NCBI RefSeq assembly: GCF_042432495.1
Contig: NZ_JBHLXC010000002.1
Span: 558,001 to 622,000 of the forward strand
Reading direction: 5' to 3'
DNA: 64,000 nucleotides
Source: Pseudochelatococcus lubricantis
GTDB taxonomy: Bacteria; Pseudomonadota; Alphaproteobacteria; Rhizobiales; Beijerinckiaceae
Shown: in pieces, positions 57,619 to 64,000 of the stretch
How positions within the stretch are numbered: the first letter of the stretch is position 1
Layout of the letters: every line of letters begins with the position of its first letter
Translations under genes and position numbers: made by a program
Notes under the pieces: model-generated
Databases searched by the model: none
What the model saw: the letters and a program-made list of their open reading frames with translations, nothing else
Told to the model about the DNA's origin: nothing

Positions 57619-58119
57619 TCAACCTTGTTGATCCAGACCGAATGCGGCGTGATGGATCACTTCGCCGCTCGGTTCAGTGGCATCGAACGGCAAGGCCTGA
57701 ACTACCTCTGGCGGGCAGCCATCTATCCGCAACCCCGGAAACGCCCTGAAGCCGAAACGACCATAATATCCGGGGTCGCCTACCAAGGTCGCGCCCGGGC
57801 AGGTCGCCCTCAATCGAAGGATCGCCTCGGCCATCAGGGCGCTGCCGATCCCCTGCCGGTGCCTCGACGGCAAGACCGCAAGGGGGCCGATCAGGCCCCA
57901 GCCGTCCTGCGATCCAATCCGCGCCTTCGAGGCGGCGAGATAGCCGACCACCTCACCACCGTCTTCGGCCACGAGCGACAGGGTAAGGGCATCCTCTGCC
58001 CGCAGCCTGTCAACGATGGTCGCCTCGGTTCCGGTGGATTGCGGCAGCATCCGCATGGCCTCGGTCACAACCGCACGGATCGCCGGGATGTCACTGGCGA
58101 TTTCGTTTCGGATCAGCAT
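57619..58119 (-). CDS. GNAT-family N-acetyltransferase
   Basis: A 166-residue protein from ATG 58119 with AAGGAA upstream. Conserved: RNEIASDIPAIRAVVTEAM at the start, acetyl-CoA-binding PLAVLPSRHRQGIGSALMAE (RQGIGSAL), and GDPGYYGRFGFRAFPGLRID. It is the common single-domain N-acetyltransferase with PGYYxRFGF that acts on unknown small substrates. It is divergent from the TPP-riboswitch region. Confidence 0.9.
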   Translation of the reverse strand: MLIRNEIASDIPAIRAVVTEAMRMLPQSTGTEATIVDRLRAEDALTLSLVAEDGGEVVGYLAASKARIGSQDGWGLIGPLAVLPSRHRQGIGSALMAEAILRLRATCPGATLVGDPGYYGRFGFRAFPGLRIDGCPPEVVQALPFDATEPSGEVIHHAAFGLDQQG

Positions 58120-58410
58120 GTTATGTTCCTTGATTGTCAAGTTGCGCGTGTACGGCAATGCGTCCGCGTTTATGGGCTGCCGAATTTTGAGCGAATTCTG
58201 ATCGGAACGCGCTCCAGGCACAAGCGGGACATCGTGCTGTCCTGCTCCCCGTCTCGGGCATTCACGATATCAAGCCCTTGGCCGCGCGGTCAGCGGTCAC
58301 GCAAGCGGCGCCACTTTCCCCAAAATTGTCATGATCGCTCAGGTGGTTGGTGCCAACGCTTTCGTGCGGGCGGGGCTTGACTTCCTTCATGCCCTGACCC
58401 AATGCTCTGC

Positions 58411-58500
58411 TTATCCGAGGGGTGCACCGAACGGTGCTGAGATGGCGGCGAGCCGGACCCTTGAACCTGATCCGGTTCGTACCGGCGTAGGAACGGAAAG
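58411..58500 (+). promoter_or_regulatory. TPP riboswitch (THI element)
   Basis: All conserved parts are visible. GAGGGGTGC at 58417-58425 begins the P1/P2 side. CTGAGA at 58437-58442 is the pyrimidine-binding loop. ACCCTTGAACCTGATCCGG and GTACCGGCGTAGGAA (to about 58493) form the pyrophosphate-sensing part. Flanking TCCG and CGGA close P1. The switch lies 185 bp upstream of the ThiX-like permease, so thiamine status should control the downstream genes. A GC-rich stem then a T-rich stretch at 58622-58640 could be the expression platform. Confidence 0.92.
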
Positions 58501-58685
58501 CCCCGCTCTGCACAAGCGGCGGCCCATATCCTTTTCCTGGCATTGGACAATCCGGATCGTCACTGGCGCGGCAAGGCTCTGGCCGGTTCGCGCCGCGCGG
58601 CTGATGCGGAGTCGAATGTCGTGGTTTTTCTGTCTTTTCGCCCCTTCGCCGACCCCGGCCACCCGCGCGCGAGGCGTTGAACGGC

Positions 58686-59435
58686 ATGGCGCGGACCGGC
58701 GCGGCGTTGCGCACCCTGATCGCGCTGATTCTCGTCTGGCAGGGCGCGGTCTGGGTGTTCCAGCCTCCCCGTTACATCCTGCCGTCCGTGGCCGACGTCG
58801 CTGCCGTGTTCGGCGCACAAGCGGGTTATCTTGCCCGTCACAGCCTGACGACGGTGACGGAAATCGCGCTCGGCTTCGTTTTCGGCACGAGCTTCGGCGT
58901 GCTGGCGGCGTTCTTTGTCGCCGCGGTGCCAAGACTCGGGCGGCTTGTATGGCCGATGCTGCTCGTGCTGCAGGCCCTGCCGGTTTTCGTCATCGCCCCC
59001 CTGCTGGTCGTCTGGTTCGGTTTCGGCATGCTGTCGAAAGTGGTTATGACGACGATCATCATCTTCTTCCCCGTCGCCTCGGCCTTTGCCGATGGCCTGC
59101 GCCGCGTCGATCGCGACATTCTCGATGCAACGGCGCTCACTGGCGCCAGCCATTGGCGGACGCTGGTCGATATCCGCGTGCCGCTCGCCCTGCCGGCGCT
59201 GATGACGGGCCTGCGCGTTGCGGCGCCGCTTGCCCCGCTCGGCGCGGTCGTCGGCGAATGGGTGGGAGCCTCGGCCGGCCTCGGTTTCGTGATGGGGCAG
59301 GCGAATGCCCGTATGCAGACGGCGACAGCCTTCGCTGCGATGGCGATCATCGCGGCGCTCAGTCTCGCGCTGCGTGCGCTTGTCGACGAGGTGGCCCGCC
59401 GCGTCGCGCCGTGGGCGCATGAGCAGGAGCCGTGA
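58686..59435 (+). CDS. ABC transporter permease, ThiX-like
   Basis: About 249 residues from ATG 58686 (TTG 58677 possible) with six membrane helices. The binding-protein-dependent permease motif is present (ILDATALTGASHWRTLVDIR, VPLALPALMTGLRVAAPL). It belongs to the SsuC/TauC/ThiX group. The TPP riboswitch upstream and the ThiY-like gene 76 bp downstream point to import of a thiamine precursor such as formylaminopyrimidine. No ATPase gene (ThiZ) is nearby. Confidence 0.85.
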   Translation: MARTGAALRTLIALILVWQGAVWVFQPPRYILPSVADVAAVFGAQAGYLARHSLTTVTEIALGFVFGTSFGVLAAFFVAAVPRLGRLVWPMLLVLQALPVFVIAPLLVVWFGFGMLSKVVMTTIIIFFPVASAFADGLRRVDRDILDATALTGASHWRTLVDIRVPLALPALMTGLRVAAPLAPLGAVVGEWVGASAGLGFVMGQANARMQTATAFAAMAIIAALSLALRALVDEVARRVAPWAHEQEP

Positions 59436-59511
59436 CGCTCTGGTCCCTGAAGCCCGGGCGCCAGCTGTTGGAGCGCCCCGTCGACCCGTTTTCGCATCAA
59501 AGGAGGAACCG

Positions 59512-60459
59512 ATGAGAAAAATCCCCCTGCTCGCCATCGCGCTCGGCGCTCTGGCGCTGGCCGTGAGTACCCCCACCCGTGCGGCGGACAAGCTGACAGT
59601 CCTGCTCGAATGGTTCGTCAATCCGGACCACGCGCCCCTCGTTGTCGCTGACCGTCTGGGGCTGTTCGAAAAGGCCGGGCTCGATGTCGAACTCGTTGCT
59701 CCCTCCGATCCGTCGTCCGTGCCGCGTCTCGTGGCCGCTGGCCAGGCCGACGTCGGCGTTCATTACCAGCCGTCGCTCTATCTCGACCATGCGGCCGGCC
59801 TGCCCATCGTCCGCTTCGCGACGCTCGTGGAAACGCCCCTGAACGGTATAACCGTCCTTGCCGATGGCCCGGTCAGGACGCTGGCCGATCTCAAGGGCAG
59901 GAAAATCGGCTATTCGGTGTCGGGCTTCGAGACAGCGCTTCTCGGCAGGATGCTCTCCAGCGCCGGCGTTGTCATGGATGATGTCGAACTGGTCAACGTC
60001 AACTTCGCGCTTACCCCGGCGCTCATCGGCGGCAAGGTGGATGCGACCGTTGGCAGCTACCGCAATTTCGAGCTGACGCAAATGCGGCTGGAGGGGCGTG
60101 AAGGCCGGATATTCTATCCCGAAGAGCACGGTGTGCCGACCTATGACGAACTCATCCTCGTCACGCGCCGGGCGCTGGAGGGGGACGACCGCCTGCCCCG
60201 CTTTCTTGCCGCGGTCGAGGATGCAACGCTCTATCTGACCAATCATCCGGAGGAAGCGTGGAAACTGTTCGTTGCCGCCTATCCGGACCTCGATAACGAG
60301 CTTAACCGCCGGGCGTGGTTCGATACGCTGCCGCGTTTCGCTAGGCGTCCCGCCGCGCTCGACCGGCGCCGCTACGAACGCTTCGGCACGTTTCTCGTTG
60401 AGCAGGGGCTGATCGGGAAGGCGCCCTCGCTCGACGATATCAATATCGACGTTCGCTGA
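59512..60459 (+). CDS. ABC transporter substrate-binding protein, ThiY-like (NMT1/THI5 fold)
   Basis: A 315-residue periplasmic protein; ATG 59512 has a perfect AGGAGGA site. The signal ends near TRAAD. The NMT1/THI5-like domain is clear: VLLEWFVNPDHAPLVVADRL, VAPSDPSSVPRLVAAGQADV, YQPSLYLDHAAGLPIVRFA and TLADLKGRKIGYSVSGFET. It resembles ThiY, which binds N-formyl-4-amino-5-aminomethyl-2-methylpyrimidine. Regulation by the TPP riboswitch is likely because it follows the permease by 76 bp. Confidence 0.88.
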   Translation: MRKIPLLAIALGALALAVSTPTRAADKLTVLLEWFVNPDHAPLVVADRLGLFEKAGLDVELVAPSDPSSVPRLVAAGQADVGVHYQPSLYLDHAAGLPIVRFATLVETPLNGITVLADGPVRTLADLKGRKIGYSVSGFETALLGRMLSSAGVVMDDVELVNVNFALTPALIGGKVDATVGSYRNFELTQMRLEGREGRIFYPEEHGVPTYDELILVTRRALEGDDRLPRFLAAVEDATLYLTNHPEEAWKLFVAAYPDLDNELNRRAWFDTLPRFARRPAALDRRRYERFGTFLVEQGLIGKAPSLDDINIDVR

Positions 60460-60538
60460 ACGTGCCTCGCTGCCGCGGCCGGCGGCCCTTATGCGGGGCG
60501 CGCCGCCGTCCGCACGGCCGCGTCATGGTTCTCGCCGT

Positions 60539-60841
60539 TCAGCGCCAATACCCGTAATGGCCTCGATAGTAGTAGCCTGGCCGCGGCCCATATACAGGAC
60601 GAGCGCGGTAGACGCGCGGCTGATAATAGTAGCCCGGCCGTGGCCTGTAGTCTTGGCGCTGGTAACGATATCGCGGTGCCGGGACGACGCGGGGTGCCGG
60701 GTAGGCATACCGCTCGCTATAAACTCTGCCATAGCCGTCATGATAGACCGGCCCCGGGCCGTATCCATACGAGACGCATCCGGATAGCAGTACACCGGCG
60801 ACGATGACAGCCATGCTGCGCAGAAGACGTGGAAATCTCAT
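60539..60841 (-). CDS. Small Tyr/Arg-rich lipoprotein
   Basis: A 100-residue protein from ATG 60841 with AGGAGG upstream. The lipobox is clear (AVIVAGVLLSGC). The mature part is a low-complexity Tyr/Arg/Pro/Gly repeat: YGYGPGPVYHDGYGRVYSER, YRPRPGYYYQPRVYRARP and so on. Such proteins are abundant in Hyphomicrobiales envelopes; the role is unknown. Confidence 0.7.
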   Translation of the reverse strand: MRFPRLLRSMAVIVAGVLLSGCVSYGYGPGPVYHDGYGRVYSERYAYPAPRVVPAPRYRYQRQDYRPRPGYYYQPRVYRARPVYGPRPGYYYRGHYGYWR

Positions 60842-61236
60842 GGCGAGCCTCCTCCCTCTCCTTATCCGGTGAGTGAACAGCCCTTCTATGGCGATATAGG
60901 GGCGGCCAACACCGCGAGGCATGGCCGCCCTGACATCCGGCCCCGCGCAGCAAAGGCACGGGCGAGGATGGAGCTGTCGCCAGGGACTGTTGTTTCCGCA
61001 AGCGGAGGCGAGCAGACCGGGACGCTTCTCGACAGGTTACGCCTGGCCACTTCTACGTTTCGCCGAAACGCAAAAATAGCCTGTCATTTTGTTTTTACAT
61101 ATTTCCGGGCGCAAGCGCAGCGTCTGCTTTTGCTGGAGTTGCTCTTGTCGAGAAGCGTCATTGCTTTGCTTGATGAATGCGCCTGATCTCGAAGCCGGGA
61201 TCTGTTGATGAAAAGGCCCCGGTGTGTGGGCGCGGC
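60842..61236. other. Intergenic region containing an inverted-repeat-bounded segment
   Basis: This 395-bp gap contains the 139-bp segment described at 61021-61159, an AT-rich stretch around 61070-61110, and a small perfect hairpin, CGTTTCG then CGAAACG, at 61056-61070. An open frame at 60869-61186 lacks coding character. Confidence 0.4.
61021..61159. repeat. 139-bp segment with 14-bp terminal inverted repeats (MITE-like)
   Basis: GACGCTTCTCGACA at 61021-61034 is exactly inverted at 61146-61159 (TGTCGAGAAGCGTC). The interior is less GC-rich than the flanks and carries a CGTTTCG-C-CGAAACG hairpin. No target-site duplication is evident in the flanking bases. A miniature transposon remnant or a large regulatory dyad are both possible. 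Confidence 0.5.
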
Positions 61237-61512
61237 TTACGGGTTCCCCGCTCTCTGCGGAAAATTCAGTGCGCCGAGGAAGCGTTCAATCTCTTCGCGA
61301 ACGCCATCCCTGATTGCATTGTCGTGTTCTGCGACCGCTTCTGAAAAGCTGGCGCGCGAAAGATCGTCTATGGAGGCGGCTTTCAGATTCTCGATGAAGA
61401 GCCGCGGATCATTGGTTTCAAGAGCTCTTCTGCCGACAAGCCCCTGAACCACAATGCGGAGTGCAGTCAGTTCGGTGAAGAGATGGGAAATCTTGCTGTT
61501 CTGATCGCTCAT
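61237..61512 (-). CDS. Small protein of unknown function
   Basis: A 91-residue helical protein from ATG 61512 with AGGAG upstream. Sequence begins MSDQNSKISHLFTELTALRI and includes VVQGLVGRRALETNDPRLFI and EAVAEHDNAIRDGVREEIER. The even distribution of charged residues suggests a folded alpha-helical protein. I recognise no family. Confidence 0.55.
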   Translation of the reverse strand: MSDQNSKISHLFTELTALRIVVQGLVGRRALETNDPRLFIENLKAASIDDLSRASFSEAVAEHDNAIRDGVREEIERFLGALNFPQRAGNP

Positions 61513-61762
61513 TCGGTTACTCCTGATCGATTGACGCCGGGAGCGTAATCGAACCGCGACGAGAGTCCAGCATTCAGTCAGCATGGCAGGGCCGCAGATC
61601 TCCGCGCCATGACCACAGGGCGGCCGATGCGAAGCCGGCGCCGCTGTGTGTGCTTCAACCCCGCACTGCGCGGGGTTTACCGGTGTCCGAAGCCTGTCCC
61701 GGAGAAAACGACGGCCGGTCAGGGCTGGCCGCCTGTATTCCGGATCTAGAACGGAACCGTTG

Positions 61763-61960
61763 TCAGGTTGTTGTCTCGCCTGATTTTCGGTTTGTCCTTT
61801 TCAAGGGGATACCTTCCGCAGCCGCTTTCACACGTATCGAATCTTCGGACCGGCCCAGTTCGATGCTGATCATGCGGGTAGGGGTGTTGGCGGCGGCGAG
61901 GTCTTGAAGTCGCTTTTTTTCTGCATCGGTCCAAGGTCTCCTGTGATTTTCGGGTATCAT
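61763..61960 (-). CDS. SANT/Myb-like small DNA-binding protein
   Basis: A 65-residue protein with one Myb/SANT-type helix-turn-helix: RRPWTDAEKKRLQDLAAANT, then PTRMISIELGRSEDSIRVKA and basic KRTNRKSG. W at the start of helix 1 and the RSEDSIRVKA helix fit the domain. Such single-domain proteins occur as accessory regulators in Hyphomicrobiales. Function unknown. Confidence 0.65.
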   Translation of the reverse strand: MIPENHRRPWTDAEKKRLQDLAAANTPTRMISIELGRSEDSIRVKAAAEGIPLKRTNRKSGETTT

Positions 61961-62319
61961 AGCAATCTCGTTGATTGGCCCCCAAGAGAATGCTGCCTGA
62001 TTCTTTCAGTATGTCAAAGCAAAAAATGAATCCAGGAGCGCATAGCATGGCTGATAAAGAATAGAGTATGCATATCCGCGATGGTGAATACTTTATTAAA
62101 AAGCCAACAACGCCCAATGGAGCGGTACAACTATAACGAGCATTCTGGAATTTGGTTGTAATTCGCTCAGACCAGAGGCCGAGGCCGGCGCTACTGTAAT
62201 CGCCGCTCACCATGTTGGATCGGGAAGTGCTGCCGGGACAGGCGGCAGAGGGCAGCCGGCCGCGATTCCCGAAAACGCAGAACTGCGGCGGGGTGTTCTG
62301 TGCCGCGGCGTGCCTTGTT
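61961..62319. other. AT-rich intergenic region without recognised genes
   Basis: A 359-bp gap with lower GC content than the flanking genes, especially 62000-62160 (for example ATACTTTATTAAAAAGCC). The long open frame on the minus strand has no good start or family features. It is likely a remnant of horizontally acquired DNA or a promoter region. Confidence 0.4.
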
Positions 62320-62826
62320 TCAGGTCCCGTTCCGGTCGCCGCCCGATAACCGTTCGATCACGGCCAGCAGTGGACCGGTCAAAACGAACACGAAGTGCAG
62401 CCCCACCATCCAGGCCAGTTCCCTGTCCGAGTAAAGACTCACATCCATGAAGTTCTTCAGCAACTGAATGGACGAAATAGCCACGATGGATGACATCAGC
62501 TTCAGTTTGAGGCCGGTGAAATCGATCTGGCCCATCCACTCCGGAGAGCTGTTCCGCTCGTCCGCAGCTCTGGTGGAGACAAAGTTCTTGTAGCCCGAGA
62601 AGATGACGATGACGACCAGCGCGCCGATAAAGGCCAGATCGATGATCGTGAGGACGCGCAGCACCATGTATGACGGCGGCAAGGACAAGATGAGAGGCAA
62701 GAAGTCCAGCAGTTCCTTGATCGTCGTGATCAGCAACGCGATCAGGGCGACGACCAGCGCCAGGTAGAACGGCACCAGCAGCCACCGGCTTGCAAACAGC
62801 AAACGCTTGATGCCCGACTCCAGCAT
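62320..62826 (-). CDS. UPF0114 (YqhA-like) membrane protein
   Basis: A 168-residue protein from ATG 62826 (MLESGIKRLLFASRWLLVPF). Three or four membrane helices are visible: LLVPFYLALVVALIALLITT, RVLTIIDLAFIGALVVIVIF, and VGLHFVFVLTGPLLAVIERL. SGYKNFVS and KLKLMSSIVAISSIQLLKNF are UPF0114 signatures. Function is unknown. Confidence 0.9.
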   Translation of the reverse strand: MLESGIKRLLFASRWLLVPFYLALVVALIALLITTIKELLDFLPLILSLPPSYMVLRVLTIIDLAFIGALVVIVIFSGYKNFVSTRAADERNSSPEWMGQIDFTGLKLKLMSSIVAISSIQLLKNFMDVSLYSDRELAWMVGLHFVFVLTGPLLAVIERLSGGDRNGT

Positions 62827-63165
62827 GCGAACTCTCCGCGATATCGGCGCCCCCGCCAGTCCGATCCGGCGCGGGCAGCCGTCACCGTGTACGGGCTTCC
62901 TGTGCGACCCGTATGACACCGCGCTTCGCGGAAGGTTGTGGTGTGCGCCCCTGTTCCGGCGACGGGGTCGACGTCCAGCTTGCCGAGAGTATCCGGGAGA
63001 TATGCTGAGTTAGCCGACGAGTCTGTCGTTCCGGGTGACGCCGTAGACCGACTGCCTCGACCTCCACACCGGTATTGTCCGAAAGCGTGCGGCTTTCAAC
63101 CGCTTTCGCGAAGGCTCTATTGTGCCGTGCACAAGCAGCTTGGCAATTGCGGTGCTCTCGCCTAT
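62827..63165. other. Divergent intergenic region UPF0114-mbfA
   Basis: A 339-bp gap containing the promoters of both flanking genes. The right end becomes AT-rich and carries the Irr-like box. A partial dyad, AAAGCG then CGCTTT, lies at 63080-63105. I see no gene. Confidence 0.4.
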
Positions 63166-63182
63166 TATAGAATAATTCTAAA
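63166..63182. promoter_or_regulatory. Irr/ICE-like box upstream of mbfA
   Basis: TATAGAATAATTCTAAA matches the iron-control element TTTAGAA-N3-TTCTAAA at 13 of 14 fixed positions. It ends 12 bp upstream of the chosen GTG start. Irr represses mbfA under iron limitation in Rhizobiales, and a promoter-proximal ICE fits that role. Confidence 0.65.
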
Positions 63183-63194
63183 ATGGAGCCTGTC

Positions 63195-64000
63195 GTGCTG
63201 ACCGCCCTGTCTTCCCGTCGTCGTTTCTCGGACCTGAACGAGCAGGAGATTCTTGCGCTCGCCATATCCTCCGAGGAGGACGATGCCCGCATCTACCGCC
63301 AGTATGCCGAAAAGCTGCGGGGCGACTATCCCGACACCGCGGCGATCTTCGAGGGCATGGCCGCCGAGGAGGACGACCACCGCCGCAGCCTGATCGACCT
63401 GCACGAGGTGAGGTTCGGCCCGGTCATCCCGCTGATCCGGCGCGAACATGTGGCGGGCTACTACACGCGCAAGCCGGTCTGGCTGTCGGCCAATCTCTCT
63501 CTGGACACGATCCGCGGCGAGGCGGCGGCCATGGAGAAGGAAGCCGAAGCCTTCTACATCCACGCCGCTGGCCGGACCACGGATGCAGCGACGCGCAAGC
63601 TGCTGGGCGATCTGGCCGCGGCCGAAGCCGGCCACGAGAAAACGGCCGAGGCTCTGGAGATTGCCCATCTGGGCGCGGATGCCAAAGCCGCCGAGGACTT
63701 CACCGAGAGGCGGCAGTTCATCCTGACCTGGGTGCAACCGGGACTGGCAGGGCTGATGGATGGTTCGGTCTCGACGCTGGCGCCGATTTTCGCCACCGCC
63801 TTCGCCACCCAGGACAGCGGGACGACCTTCCTGGTCGGCCTTGCCGCCAGCGTTGGGGCGGGGATCTCGATGGGCTTCACCGAGGCGGCGCACGACGACG
63901 GCGTTCTGTCAGGCCGCGGTAGCCCGTGGAAGCGCGGCCTTGCCTCCGGGGTGATGACCGCGCTGGGAGGACTGGGGCACGCGCTGCCCTACCTGATCCC
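63195..64000 (+). CDS. mbfA: Membrane-bound ferritin-like iron exporter MbfA (3' end outside)
   Basis: The visible 268 residues start at GTG 63195, which has GGAG at 63185-63188; ATG 63183 abuts the ICE box. An N-terminal erythrin/ferritin-like domain (LNEQEILALAISSEEDDARI, EGMAAEEDDHRRSLIDLHEV, EAAAMEKEAEAFYIHAAGRT, AAAEAGHEKTAEALEI) supplies four helices with Glu and His iron ligands. It is followed by a VIT1/CCC1-like membrane domain starting WVQPGLAGLMDGSVSTLAPI. MbfA exports iron and protects against iron and peroxide stress. The gene runs off the window. Confidence 0.92.
   Translation, partial: MLTALSSRRRFSDLNEQEILALAISSEEDDARIYRQYAEKLRGDYPDTAAIFEGMAAEEDDHRRSLIDLHEVRFGPVIPLIRREHVAGYYTRKPVWLSANLSLDTIRGEAAAMEKEAEAFYIHAAGRTTDAATRKLLGDLAAAEAGHEKTAEALEIAHLGADAKAAEDFTERRQFILTWVQPGLAGLMDGSVSTLAPIFATAFATQDSGTTFLVGLAASVGAGISMGFTEAAHDDGVLSGRGSPWKRGLASGVMTALGGLGHALPYLI

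Noticed and set aside
59436..59511. Remnant of a ThiZ ATPase between permease and binding protein
   Set aside because: The 76-bp gap is too short and shows no ATPase motif in any frame.
60869..61186. 105-residue open frame in the 60842-61236 gap
   Set aside because: No ribosome site, no family features, and it spans the inverted-repeat segment.
61746..62213. Minus-strand open frame of 155 residues
   Set aside because: It overlaps the SANT-like gene in another frame and crosses AT-rich noncoding DNA; no motif is visible.

Overview
The window is a high-GC chromosomal segment of an alphaproteobacterium, most likely of the order Hyphomicrobiales (Rhizobiales); the genus cannot be fixed from sequence alone. 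The evidence is ctrA with a cluster of GANTC sites upstream, an fzlA-type division protein, an mbfA-type iron exporter behind an Irr-like box, two phasins with PhaR-like operators, an alphaproteobacterial tRNA-His without G-1, petABC and a complete aa3 oxidase cluster, and two REP-like palindromes of a kind common in this order. Region 1-4714 looks like the right part of an integrated element ending at the 3' side of tRNA-His. It holds the 3' end of an unknown small gene, three DNA-binding-type genes, a Toprim protein overlapping a DUF3987 protein (a replication-type pair), then an array of TGTCGCA repeats, an AT-rich stretch and a tandem 11-bp repeat that together resemble a replication or integration site. 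The integrase and left end lie outside the window. From 4715 to about 49200 the content is mostly core chromosome. It includes tRNA-His; two phasins; a large PAS-type histidine kinase; a LysR regulator; tadA; an rluB-type pseudouridine synthase with a long repetitive basic tail; rsmD; and a long leftward run (HAD phosphatase, ribF, ileS, lspA, secreted protein, active and inactive M16 proteins, pgi, mutL). Next come a DUF2076 protein, an SbmA/BacA-like ABC exporter with an Lrp-type sensor domain, petABC, apt, a TrmN6-like methyltransferase, the fzlA-queG-SDR group, uppP, a PHB depolymerase-family esterase, ctrA, the glycine cleavage operon gcvT-gcvH-gcvPA-gcvPB, a lipoprotein and an IalB-family protein. 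From 49800 to 56015 lies the cytochrome c oxidase operon coxB-coxA-ctaB-coxF-ctaG-coxC-surf1. After tRNA-Thr(CGT) at 56153 the gene content becomes accessory: DUF2239 and GIY-YIG proteins with shared promoter boxes, a GNAT enzyme, a TPP riboswitch followed by a ThiX-like permease and a ThiY-like binding protein without an ATPase gene, small hypothetical genes, a 139-bp segment bounded by 14-bp inverted repeats, a UPF0114 membrane protein, and the 5' part of mbfA running off the right edge. Three themes link genes across the window: PHA metabolism (two phasins and a depolymerase with related CTGC-N3-GCAG boxes), aerobic respiration (bc1 complex and aa3 oxidase), and the alphaproteobacterial cell cycle (CtrA, a PdhS/CbrA-like kinase, FzlA). 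All calls come from reading the sequence; no database search was run.
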